From: an uncultured archaeon
Lineage (GTDB): Archaea; Aenigmatarchaeota; Aenigmatarchaeia; GW2011-AR5
Assembly: GCA_903825675.1 (NCBI GenBank)
Contig: CAIKBN010000104.1
Coordinates: 1 to 13,725, forward strand
Reading direction: 5' to 3'
DNA length: 13,725 nucleotides
Position 1 is the stretch's first letter, and each line of letters begins with the position of its first letter. A model generated the notes under the pieces. That model saw nothing but the letters and a program-made list of their open reading frames with translations, ran no database searches and was not told where the DNA came from. Shown here in pieces: positions 6,782-13,255 of this stretch. The position numbers and the translations under genes are program-made.

Positions 6782-6922
6782 ATGAGTTTTGATAGAGGAC
6801 CACGAGAAATGCATAAAGCAGTTTGTGCAAAATGTGGTAAAGAATGCGAAGTACCTTTTCAGCCACAGGAAGGAAGACCTGTGTATTGTAAAGAATGCTT
6901 TGTTCCAAAGAAAAGATGGTAG
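6782..6922 (+). CDS. 46-residue CxxC-x17-CxxC zinc-ribbon protein
   Basis: This tiny protein starts M-S-F-D-R-G-P-R-E and has the pattern C15-x2-C18, then 17 residues, then C36-x2-C39, with an extra C22. The stretch C-E-V-P-F-Q-P followed by G-R-P-V-Y-C between the pairs is typical of the CxxC-x17-CxxC domain that archaeal and some bacterial proteins carry singly or in tandem. It should bind one zinc ion. The end is basic (V-P-K-K-R-W), which would suit nucleic-acid or ribosome binding. The ATG at 6782 lies nine bases after AAAAGGAG; the in-frame ATG at 6776 would be only three bases away and is less likely. Its long structured leader is unlike those of neighbouring genes. The domain call is firm and the role is unknown. 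Confidence 0.85.
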   Translation: MSFDRGPREMHKAVCAKCGKECEVPFQPQEGRPVYCKECFVPKKRW

Positions 6923-6960
6923 ATATAGACTTTTAGTTTATATATAACCAAGTTTATTTG

Positions 6961-6968
6961 TTTTTTTT
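6961..6968 (+). terminator. Poly-T terminator after the zinc-ribbon gene
   Basis: A run of eight T, preceded by TTTATTTG and followed by more T-rich sequence, lies 38 bases after the stop. Oligo-T runs are the usual intrinsic stop signal of archaeal RNA polymerase. Confidence 0.5.
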
Positions 6969-6977
6969 GTAATTAAT

Positions 6978-6986
6978 TTTTATATT
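6978..6986 (+). promoter_or_regulatory. TATA-like box for the HTH gene
   Basis: TTTTATATT is centred about 27 bases before the ATG at 7009, which fits a leaderless mRNA. A closer match to the archaeal consensus, TTTATATATAA at 6937-6947, lies further up and would give a leader of about 40 bases containing GGCGGT (6997-7002). Which of the two is used cannot be told from sequence. Confidence 0.35.
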
Positions 6987-7008
6987 TACAGTCAATGGCG
7001 GTCTCGGA

Positions 7009-7206
7009 ATGAGTCAGCACGATGTCTTAATGATACTGAAAAAGCAGCCTAATAAAGAATTCACCATAGAAGAATTAGCAGAAAAACTTGGGGTTAAAAA
7101 GAGTTTGGCCAATGTCTGGGTGCTTAAGCTGGATAAATGGGGCAACCAGGTCGAATGCAGAACAGTCTGCAGGGAGAGATTCGTAAAACTTTGCCAGAAG
7201 AAGTGA
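7009..7206 (+). CDS. Small helix-turn-helix DNA-binding protein
   Basis: This 65-residue protein is little more than one winged-helix-type HTH. Helix 1 is at H4-K11. The pair is E17-F-T-I-E-E-L-A-E-K-L-G28 for the first HTH helix and V29-K-K-S-L-A-N-V-W-V-L-K-L41 for the recognition helix. A short strand-like tail (V-E-C-R-T-V-C-R-E-R-F-V-K-L) may form a small wing. C50, C54 and C62 do not form a clear metal site. No ligand-binding domain is present, so it is probably a DNA-binding regulator or a nucleoid-type factor. The gene stands alone between the zinc-ribbon gene and the pair leading into cdc48. The start at 7009 is the only one that keeps the first helix. The HTH call is good; the target is unknown. 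Confidence 0.75.
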   Translation: MSQHDVLMILKKQPNKEFTIEELAEKLGVKKSLANVWVLKLDKWGNQVECRTVCRERFVKLCQKK

Positions 7207-7243
7207 TTTTTATTCTTAGCTGTTTTGTTGTCAGATCAATAAA

Positions 7244-7251
7244 CTTAAATA
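7244..7251 (+). promoter_or_regulatory. TATA-like box before the 7297-cdc48 unit
   Basis: CTTAAATA is centred near 7248, which predicts a start near 7274 and a leader of about 23 bases that includes GAGCGGAT (7283-7290) before the ATG. TTATACTA (7261-7268) is an alternative box. Confidence 0.3.
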
Positions 7252-7296
7252 CTTTTAGGGTTATACTAAACACTAAAAACACGAGCGGATAATTAC

Positions 7297-7653
7297 ATGA
7301 GAATAGAAATCCATAAAAAAGGCCTCCGGCAAGTCGTGATAATAACCTTCCATACCCGCTCTGAGCGATTCAGTTCCGATTACGAAAGAAATAAGTTCTT
7401 CCGCGGCCTTCATGGCTGGAAGCAGATAATACCCGGAGAGAATAAACAATATTCATACAAGCGTACGGGCTTGTTGGACGAGATACCGCATGCCAAGATA
7501 GCAGATTCCGTATTCATGGTTGCCATGGAAAACATGCGGCAGGTAATAAAATATTTTGAGCAATGGCATAATAAAATAGACTATGAAATGACAGAAGTGA
7601 TGATGGAAAGGGAAAAACTTAAGAGGTTGTTCAGTCAACCTATTAATGAGTGA
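7297..7653 (+). CDS. 118-residue protein of unknown function, translationally coupled to cdc48
   Basis: This is a soluble protein. It begins M-R-I-E-I-H-K-K-G and has a strand-rich first half with the distinctive stretch [12 protein letters not shown], then Y-S-Y-K-R and G-L-L-D-E-I-P-H. The second half is helical ([11 protein letters not shown], then [15 protein letters not shown]). The many Arg, Lys and aromatic residues in the first half could suit nucleic-acid or peptide binding, but no known catalytic motif is visible. It may belong to a small conserved archaeal family, though no name can be given. Its last eight bases overlap the first candidate start of cdc48 (ATG at 7646, stop TGA at 7651-7653), so the two are almost surely made from one mRNA. 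This suggests, without proving it, a role with Cdc48. Confidence 0.75.
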   Translation: MRIEIHKKGLRQVVIITFHTRSERFSSDYERNKFFRGLHGWKQIIPGENKQYSYKRTGLLDEIPHAKIADSVFMVAMENMRQVIKYFEQWHNKIDYEMTEVMMEREKLKRLFSQPINE

Positions 7654-9943
7654 TGCTATGACCAATGAAAAAAATAATGATAATGGAATAAAGCTTAAGG
7701 TCGGGGAGCTTACTGAGCGCGGCGACTTTGGCCGTGGTATCGTGCGAATATCAGCCAAGGACATGAAAAATATCGGCATATCCGAAGGCGACATAATTGA
7801 AATAGAAGGCAAAAGAAAAACAGCAGCTATTGCAGTTCGCGCTTATCCTGCTGACGTTGGTTTAGAAGTCATTCGTATGGACGGCCTTGCAAGAAGGAAC
7901 TGCGGTTCAGGTATAAGTGAAGCAGTTAAAATAAGAAAAGCAGATGCTAAAGAAGCCAAAAACGTTACCATTGCCCCAGCAAGAGGCGGCATAATAATCC
8001 ACATGGGCGGTAATTTATTGAAGCAAAATATCCTTATGCGCCCTTTAATGACAGGAGACGTTATAATTCCTAATCCTATTGTTCAGGACAGGCGATCACA
8101 AACCAGCTTAATTGAACAATTCTTCGGCATGGAATTCGGGGAATTCTTCTTTACCCCATTCGGTGAAGAGAAATTCGTGGTCGTGAAGACCGATCCAAAA
8201 GGCGTTGTGCGAGTAACACGAGCAACTGAGGTCGAGCTGCTTCCGCAGGCAACAGCGCCAATGGAAGAGCAACAAATACCAGAAGTCACTTACGAGGATT
8301 TAGGTGGCTTGCATGATGAAATACAAAAAGTTCGGGAAATGATTGAATTACCGCTAAAGCACCCAGAGCTTTTTGAGCGCTTGGGCATTGAACCGCCAAA
8401 AGGAATATTGTTGCATGGACCTCCCGGTACTGGCAAAACCCTGCTTGCTAAAGCAGTAGCTAACGAATCAGGTGCGTACTTCTGCGTTATAAATGGCCCT
8501 GAAATTATGAGCAAATTTTACGGTGAAAGCGAAGAAAATTTGAGAAAAATATTTGAGCATGCAGAAAAGAACGCACCATCCATTGTATTTATAGATGAAA
8601 TAGATGCTATAGCACCTAAGCGTGAAGAGGTAAAAGGTGAGGTTGAAAAGCGCGTGGTTTCGCAGCTGCTAACGCTTCTTGACGGCTTGAAATCCCGAGG
8701 AAAAATAATGGTTATTGGCGCAACAAACATACCTAATTCACTTGATCCTGCGCTTAGAAGACCAGGTCGCTTTGACCGTGAAATAGAACTAGGGGTTCCT
8801 AATAAGGCTGGAAGAAAAGAAATACTGCAGATACATACAAGAGGTATGCCGCTTTCAAAGGACGTGGACATAGAAAATATAGCAGATATTACACACGGTT
8901 ATGTAGGAGCAGACATATCTGCCTTGTGCAAAGAAGCAGCCATGTCTACTTTGAGAAGATTGTTACCTGACCTTGGTGTTATGAAGGAAGACAATCCATT
9001 AAGCCAAGAGGTCCTTAAAAAACTTATAGTTACAAAAGAAGACTTCGACCATGCGCTTAAGATGGTAGAACCATCAGCCATGCGAGAAGTCCTGATAGAA
9101 GTGCCTAAGGTAAAATGGGATGATATAGGCGGTTTGGAAAGAGTAAAGAAGCTGCTTAAGGAAGCAGTTGAATGGCCATTGAAATATCCTGATTCATTCA
9201 AGCGCCTTGGCATTGAGCCGCCTAAAGGCATATTGCTTTTCGGCCCGCCTGGCTGTGGTAAAACACTTCTTGCCAAAGCAATTGCTAACGAATCAGGAGC
9301 GAATTTTATCTCAGTCAAAGGCCCTGAGCTCTTGTCAATGTGGGTTGGAGAGAGCGAACGCCATATCCGCGATGTATTTAGAAGAGCAAAGCAGGTTGCA
9401 CCATCAATAATATTCTTTGACGAGGTAGATGCCCTTGTTCCAAAAAGGGGCATAGGATCAGACAGCCATGTAACTGAGCGCGTTGTTTCTCAACTATTAG
9501 CAGAAATCAGCGGCTTAGAAGAGCTTCACGACGTTGTTGTTGTAGCTGCTACAAACAGGCCTGACATTGTTGATCCTGCACTCCTGAGACCAGGTCGCTT
9601 TGATCGTCAGATATTAGTTCCGACACCAGATGAAAAAGCAAGATTAGAAATATTCAGAGTTCATACCAAGGAAATGCCATTAGCAAAAGACATAGATATT
9701 GTAGAATTTGCAAAAGATACAGAAGGTTACTCAGGCGCAGATATCGAAGCCCTGATTCGTGAAGCAGCCTTGTTCGCAATGAGAAAGGATATAGCATCCA
9801 AAGAAGTCACTAAATCAGATTTTGACAAAGCAAAGAAAGAAATAAGCCCTTCAGTCAGCAAGGAAATGGATCAGTACTATCAGAATATGCTAAAGAAAAG
9901 AAAAGCCCCGAAAATGGAAGAAGCAGCAGAGTATACTGGATGA
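7646..9943 (+). CDS. cdc48: Cdc48/VAT-type AAA+ ATPase (two AAA domains)
   Basis: This hexameric ATPase unfolds proteins, feeding the archaeal proteasome or remodelling complexes. An N-terminal substrate domain spans about residues 14-200. D1 has Walker A G258-P-P-G-T-G-K-T265, Walker B D317-E318 and arginine fingers R372/R375. D2 has Walker A G533-P-P-G-C-G-K-T540, Walker B D592-E593 and R648/R651. The pore loop of D1 keeps aromatics (F291-Y292), as in Thermoplasma VAT and unlike human p97; D2 has W566-V567. C537 in the D2 Walker A is where human p97 also has cysteine. At 765 residues it is of usual length. The tail ends E-Y-T-G, which is not a standard hydrophobic-Tyr-X proteasome motif. 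The start is 7646 or 7658 (M-T-N-E-K); GTGAT just before 7658 could favour the latter. It is co-transcribed with the 118-residue gene. Confidence 0.97.
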   Translation: MSDAMTNEKNNDNGIKLKVGELTERGDFGRGIVRISAKDMKNIGISEGDIIEIEGKRKTAAIAVRAYPADVGLEVIRMDGLARRNCGSGISEAVKIRKADAKEAKNVTIAPARGGIIIHMGGNLLKQNILMRPLMTGDVIIPNPIVQDRRSQTSLIEQFFGMEFGEFFFTPFGEEKFVVVKTDPKGVVRVTRATEVELLPQATAPMEEQQIPEVTYEDLGGLHDEIQKVREMIELPLKHPELFERLGIEPPKGILLHGPPGTGKTLLAKAVANESGAYFCVINGPEIMSKFYGESEENLRKIFEHAEKNAPSIVFIDEIDAIAPKREEVKGEVEKRVVSQLLTLLDGLKSRGKIMVIGATNIPNSLDPALRRPGRFDREIELGVPNKAGRKEILQIHTRGMPLSKDVDIENIADITHGYVGADISALCKEAAMSTLRRLLPDLGVMKEDNPLSQEVLKKLIVTKEDFDHALKMVEPSAMREVLIEVPKVKWDDIGGLERVKKLLKEAVEWPLKYPDSFKRLGIEPPKGILLFGPPGCGKTLLAKAIANESGANFISVKGPELLSMWVGESERHIRDVFRRAKQVAPSIIFFDEVDALVPKRGIGSDSHVTERVVSQLLAEISGLEELHDVVVVAATNRPDIVDPALLRPGRFDRQILVPTPDEKARLEIFRVHTKEMPLAKDIDIVEFAKDTEGYSGADIEALIREAALFAMRKDIASKEVTKSDFDKAKKEISPSVSKEMDQYYQNMLKKRKAPKMEEAAEYTG

Positions 9944-10029
9944 AAAAATAGTAAAAGGAAAGGGACATCGATTCTAGATTGAATTAATCAGACTTTAAAG
10001 AAAGAAAATAACTCAAAGTAATAGCATTA

Positions 10030-10098
10030 TTCTTTTTCTTATTTTTGACTTCTGTAGAAAACCTACACCTTTAGATGTAGAATGATGATAAGAAGTCA
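10030..10098. terminator. T-rich tract and inverted repeat between convergent genes
   Basis: A T-rich stretch at 10030-10046 should stop transcription from cdc48. It runs into a perfect eight-base inverted repeat, TGACTTCT (10046-10053) with AGAAGTCA (10091-10098), enclosing smaller pairings such as CTACA (10063-10067) with TGTAG (10076-10080). It lies between the ends of cdc48 and the leftward glutaminase-like gene, so a two-way terminator is the simplest reading. The rest of the gap (9944-10029) shows nothing clear. Confidence 0.4.
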
Positions 10099-10121
10099 GA
10101 AAGACATCTACAAAGAAGATT

Positions 10122-10658
10122 TCATTTATGGTATTTTTCCCAGACATCGACAAACTTCTCGAAGTTCATTAATATCCGCCTTCCGTCACCGCCAAGCTCT
10201 GGGCAGAACTGCACACCAAAGAACGGGTTGGTCATTTCTCCTATTATCTCGAACTCATAATCCTTGGAAGAAGCAAATACGCCGAAATTCTCAGGTAATT
10301 CATCTATAACATGCTGATAATCCTCCATTACGCTGAACGTTCTTTTTAAGTCAAGCGTTAGCGGGCATGGCTTATCTAGCGATAGCATTGCTAATCTCTT
10401 GGTTTTCGGAACCTGCTTTATCTTTGCGCCAAACGCAGCTCCTATGAACATGCAGCCAGTACCTATGCCTAGTATCGGTCCATTAGCATTCTTTATTATT
10501 TTTATATTGGCATCTTTATGCTTTAAGTCGCCGTCCGAAAGTATGTAAGCCTTTGCCTTTGCAGAGGCAGCTTCGCTTGGTTTTAGAATTTTTTTGTTCA
10601 TCCTTATGCAGCTTGCGATTTCGCTGGCACCCTTGCCGTTGTCAACGACAATTATCAT
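10122..10658 (-). CDS. GMP synthase glutaminase-subunit homologue with lost catalytic residues
   Basis: This 178-residue class I glutamine amidotransferase-fold protein is closest in layout to GuaAA, the separate archaeal subunit that supplies ammonia to GMP synthase. Family marks are M-I-I-V-V-D-N-G at the start, the glycine-rich elbow at 60-68, L-P-E-N-F-G-V-F-A-S-S at 121-131, and F-G-V-Q-F-x-P-E at 147-154. The nucleophile elbow, normally G-I-C-x-G, reads G-I-G-T-G-C, so the cysteine position is G66 (codon GGT). The catalytic histidine in F-H-P-E is C152 (codon TGC). Only E154 of the triad remains. C69 replaces the residue after the elbow glycine. The frame is intact and the length near normal (about 185-190 expected), so the gene is kept for something other than standard glutamine hydrolysis, perhaps regulation. 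It lies next to map and near prs and two phosphoribosyltransferases. Confidence 0.85.
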   Translation of the reverse strand: MIIVVDNGKGASEIASCIRMNKKILKPSEAASAKAKAYILSDGDLKHKDANIKIIKNANGPILGIGTGCMFIGAAFGAKIKQVPKTKRLAMLSLDKPCPLTLDLKRTFSVMEDYQHVIDELPENFGVFASSKDYEFEIIGEMTNPFFGVQFCPELGGDGRRILMNFEKFVDVWEKYHK

Positions 10659-10713
10659 GAATATAACTTGTAAAAAAATCTTTTTATTCTTATATTTTCA
10701 AAAATTTCTTATT

Positions 10714-10758
10714 TTCGAAACACTTTAGTTGATACTAAGGTATTTATACCGTTTCGAA
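10714..10758. promoter_or_regulatory. Inverted repeat flanking a promoter, with inner hairpins
   Basis: Perfect eight-base arms TTCGAAAC (10714-10721) and GTTTCGAA (10751-10758) enclose a seven-base stem CTTTAGT/ACTAAGG (10723-10729 with 10734-10740, one G-T pair) and a GGTA/TACC stem (10739-10742 with 10747-10750; it shares two G with the former). Read leftward, the second stem contains TATAAATA, an excellent TATA box, and the upstream arm gives a plausible BRE (GAAAC). A leftward start near 10719 would give the glutaminase-like gene a leader of about 60 bases. Either this is an operator around a promoter or a structured RNA; both are inference. Confidence 0.4.
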
Positions 10759-10777
10759 TTGAGATACTGAAAGATAC

Positions 10778-10795
10778 TATGGGCTTTAGCCCATA
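10778..10795 (-). terminator. Hairpin after map
   Basis: A perfect seven-base stem TATGGGC/GCCCATA with a four-base loop lies 15 bases after the map stop, reading leftward. No long T-run follows, so it may protect the 3' end or help termination rather than act as a classic terminator. Confidence 0.4.
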
Positions 10796-10810
10796 TTTGC
10801 AAAGGGCATC

Positions 10811-11695
10811 TTATTTCGTCGTCACAATCGGCTCATCCTTCACTATTACAGTATGTTCTGCCTGGCTTATGACACCGTTTTTTGCCTCTTTCAGAACAGG
10901 ATAATCGTATATTATGCCTCGCTCCCTTAATTCGCGCATCGCTATTCTTATCTTAACAATAGAATCAATTGGTATCCATCTCTCAGCAAAAGGCAGTCCA
11001 TTAAAAGCTTCAGCAAAAGCCATAATAGTTCTGGCATCCTGGTTTCTTACAGGACCTTTACCCAGCAAACGGAAGATTAGCGTTGGTTCAGATTCCTTTA
11101 TCATGCCAGAACCATCTGTTGCAAACGGCTCTATGGCTATAACCTGGTCCTCCTTTAGCTTGTAGTTTGAGCTGAATTTTATATTAGGTATCTGCGGCTC
11201 AGCATGCAGGTCATAGCAGTCTAATCCATGCCCTGTAAGATTGCTTATCGGCTTATAGCCAAAGGAGTTTATAGTTTCCTCTATCTTTGCAGAAACATCG
11301 CTTAGCAGTGTGCCTGGCTTGCACAATTTTATAGCCTCAGCAAGCGCAGCCTCGCTTGCCTCAACCAGCTTGTTGTATTTTTCATTAAAAGAAAGTGTAT
11401 AAGCAGTGTCACCAACATACCCATCTATATGAACACCAATATCAATCTTGGCAACATCACCCTTCTCTATCTTAGTCTCATCCCTCTTCATCGGCGTATA
11501 GTGCGCAGCTATCTCATTTAATGATATATTAACAGGAAAAGCAGGCTCAGCGCCCTTATCCTTTATCACCTTCTCTATTTTCTCAGCTATGTCAAGAATC
11601 CTTGCATCTATTTTTATTAATGCCTTGCTACTTTCCCTTATCTCAGCAGCAATCCTGCCAGCCTCAATATATTTATCAAGTATTTCTTTGTCCAT
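10811..11695 (-). CDS. map: Methionine aminopeptidase, type II (archaeal)
   Basis: The enzyme removes the initiator methionine from new proteins and needs two metal ions. Counting from the ATG at 11695 (294 residues), the five metal ligands are all present: D85 (K-I-D-I-G), D96 (V-G-D-T-A-Y), H156 (G-H-G), E189 (A-I-E-P-F) and E280 (Q-A-E-H-T). Substrate-contact H65 is in A-A-H-Y-T-P. The helical insertion around residues 207-269 marks the type II form. An upstream in-frame ATG at 11728 would add 11 residues. The start at 11695 is preferred because AGGAG lies eight bases before it and the protein then starts M-D-K-E-I-L-D like its relatives. A TATA-like box (11731-11738) predicts a start near 11709, leaving a short leader with that ribosome site. 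It is divergent from prs. Confidence 0.96.
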   Translation of the reverse strand: MDKEILDKYIEAGRIAAEIRESSKALIKIDARILDIAEKIEKVIKDKGAEPAFPVNISLNEIAAHYTPMKRDETKIEKGDVAKIDIGVHIDGYVGDTAYTLSFNEKYNKLVEASEAALAEAIKLCKPGTLLSDVSAKIEETINSFGYKPISNLTGHGLDCYDLHAEPQIPNIKFSSNYKLKEDQVIAIEPFATDGSGMIKESEPTLIFRLLGKGPVRNQDARTIMAFAEAFNGLPFAERWIPIDSIVKIRIAMRELRERGIIYDYPVLKEAKNGVISQAEHTVIVKDEPIVTTK

Positions 11696-11730
11696 CAGAG
11701 CATCTCCTGCAAAAAACATAACCAGCAAAT

Positions 11731-11738
11731 CTTAAAAA
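11731..11738 (-). promoter_or_regulatory. TATA-like box for map
   Basis: Read leftward, TTTTTAAG is centred near 11735, about 26 bases before the AGGAG-containing leader of map. This supports the internal start at 11695. Confidence 0.4.
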
Positions 11739-11746
11739 GAAACAAT

Positions 11747-11771
11747 AAGGAATATATCCCGAATATTCTTT
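11747..11771. promoter_or_regulatory. Inverted repeat between divergent map and prs promoters
   Basis: AAGGAATAT (11747-11755) and ATATTCTTT (11763-11771) form a nine-base inverted repeat with one mismatch, around a seven-base centre that includes CCC. It sits between the two TATA boxes, where a shared regulator could act on both genes. The region is AT-rich, so chance is possible. Confidence 0.3.
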
Positions 11772-11790
11772 TTAAACCAACAAATTAGTC

Positions 11791-11798
11791 TTTTAAAG
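11791..11798 (+). promoter_or_regulatory. TATA box for prs
   Basis: TTTTAAAG is centred about 25 bases before the prs ATG at 11819. There is no ribosome site before the ATG, so the mRNA is probably leaderless. Confidence 0.5.
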
Positions 11799-11818
11799 AT
11801 AATACCCAAATTCTTAAT

Positions 11819-12691
11819 ATGCTTGTCGTTGGCCCTAAGGATGGTTTCTCAGAAGAATTAGCAGAAAATCTTAAATGTGGTTTTGTTGAACTTGATCGTC
11901 GAGGCTTTCCTGACAATGAGGTCTGCCCGAGAATAATGCTTGATAACGGCATTAAAGATGAGCACGTAGTTCTTGTTAATCGCATGCAAAGACCAACAGA
12001 CCCTAACAGGTATCTTGTCGAACTTTTATTAACAATTAAAAATCTAAGATCATTAGGCGTAAAAAAAATAGACGTGGTCATGGCATACTTTGTCTATGCT
12101 CGCCAGGACAGGATCTTCAGAAAAGGCGAGCCCTTAAGCATCCAATATGTTTTACAACTGCTCAAAGACGCCGGAGCATCCCAAGTATTCTCTGTATCTG
12201 TCCACTTCCAGAGAAATGAAGGAAAGTTACCTGCACCTATACCTGCTTTCAGCATATCAGGCTTTCCGAGCATTGCTGACTATCTCAAAAAACTAAGGCT
12301 TAAAAATCCAATAATAATAGGACCGGATAAGAAATCAGGCCAGTTCGCCAAAGAGATAGCTGATTTAATGAAATGCAGTTCAGCTTACCTGGAAAAGAAA
12401 AGAGACCTTGATACAGGAACAATAGAAACAAAAACCAAATTAGACGTTTCTGGTCGAGACGTAGTTATCGTGGATGATATAGCATCATCCGGCAGCACGT
12501 TAATCCATGCAATCAAGAACCTGAAAAATCCGAATAGAGTGATATGCGCAGTTGTTCACCCTGTATTAACAGGCGATTGCTTGGAAAAAGTCAGCAAGAA
12601 AGCAGAGTTCATCGCCTGTAATACCATTGCCTCGCCAATATCAAAGATATCCGTAGCAGCTAGAATAGCTGAATTCATAAAGGCGGTTTGA
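11819..12691 (+). CDS. prs: Ribose-phosphate pyrophosphokinase (PRPP synthase)
   Basis: The enzyme makes 5-phosphoribosyl 1-diphosphate from ribose 5-phosphate and ATP, the shared precursor for purine, pyrimidine and histidine pathways. At 290 residues it matches archaeal forms. The ATP-binding Y-A-R-Q-D-R (R95-Q96-D97) is followed by the flexible loop F-R-K-G-E-P-L-S. H129 lies at the place of the catalytic-site histidine. The catalytic-loop lysines are in E-K-K-R (192-195). The ribose-phosphate loop is V-I-V-D-D-I-A-S-S-G-S-T-L at 216-228 with D219-D220. All key parts are intact. It starts a three-gene unit: its TGA overlaps the next ATG by one base. Making PRPP next to two enzymes that appear to use it suggests purine salvage. 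Regulation may involve the inverted repeat shared with map. Confidence 0.95.
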   Translation: MLVVGPKDGFSEELAENLKCGFVELDRRGFPDNEVCPRIMLDNGIKDEHVVLVNRMQRPTDPNRYLVELLLTIKNLRSLGVKKIDVVMAYFVYARQDRIFRKGEPLSIQYVLQLLKDAGASQVFSVSVHFQRNEGKLPAPIPAFSISGFPSIADYLKKLRLKNPIIIGPDKKSGQFAKEIADLMKCSSAYLEKKRDLDTGTIETKTKLDVSGRDVVIVDDIASSGSTLIHAIKNLKNPNRVICAVVHPVLTGDCLEKVSKKAEFIACNTIASPISKISVAARIAEFIKAV

Positions 12692-13242
12692 TGACTGACT
12701 ACATATACTACTCGCCAAACGAAATTTTTGAAATGATCTATAAGCTAGGACAGAAAATAAAAGGCAGTTTTAATCCTGACTGCCTTATCGGAATGGGCAG
12801 AGGTGGCTTATGGGTTGTTCGTGTCTTATCTGACTATTTCAATAACCCAAATGTCTTCATAATAAGGACAAAATATTACAAAGGCATTGAATCAACCAAA
12901 AGGAAATTAGAAATCCTGCAGGATGTGGATGAAAAATTAGTTGCAGGCAAGAAAGTCCTTATCGTAGATGATGTTGCAGACACAGGAGTAAGCATGAGCA
13001 AAGCCCTAGAACTTAAAAAAAACAAAGGCGCTGCAAAAGCCAAAACAGCTACCCTGCACTATAAGCCATGGTCAATAATAAAGCCAGATTACTTTGTAGA
13101 ACAAACAGAAAAATGGATAATCTACCCGTGGGAAATTAACGAAACCGTAAAATCAATAATAAAAACAACACCAAAGGAAAAACTGACTCATGCATTAAAA
13201 AGAACAGGCATACCGAAAAAACTTTACCAGAATTTTTTATAG
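12691..13242 (+). CDS. Purine-type phosphoribosyltransferase (COG2236/Hpt1-like)
   Basis: This 183-residue type I phosphoribosyltransferase transfers the phosphoribosyl group of PRPP to a base, probably hypoxanthine, guanine or xanthine. It has C31-L-I-G-M-G-R-G-G39 for the pyrophosphate loop and the PRPP motif V-L-I-V-D-D-V-A-D-T-G-V-S-M at 89-102, with acidic D93-D94. T-L-H-Y-K-P at 121-126 and E-K-W-I-I-Y-P-W-E at 140-148 are marks of the archaeal Hpt1-like group, where the aromatic residues hold the purine ring. The exact base cannot be told. The ATG at 12691 overlaps the prs stop (TGATG) and lies four bases after AAGGCGGT; an in-frame TTG at 12688 is less likely. A basic C-terminal tail of about 35 residues follows the core. 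Confidence 0.9.
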   Translation: MTDYIYYSPNEIFEMIYKLGQKIKGSFNPDCLIGMGRGGLWVVRVLSDYFNNPNVFIIRTKYYKGIESTKRKLEILQDVDEKLVAGKKVLIVDDVADTGVSMSKALELKKNKGAAKAKTATLHYKPWSIIKPDYFVEQTEKWIIYPWEINETVKSIIKTTPKEKLTHALKRTGIPKKLYQNFL

Positions 13243-13255
13243 AGGCGGTTTAATT

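Noticed and set aside
8899..9453. Long minus-strand frame inside cdc48
   Set aside because: It is antisense to the D2 AAA domain with fully conserved motifs on the plus strand; the long frame follows from codon bias.
10082..10140. Possible C/D box guide RNA (ATGATGA at 10082-10088)
   Set aside because: No CTGA D box follows within a sensible distance on that strand, so only one half of the signature is present.
10082..10309. Plus-strand 75-codon frame at the end of the glutaminase-like gene
   Set aside because: It lies antisense to the conserved C-terminal part of the amidotransferase homologue and has no recognisable domain.
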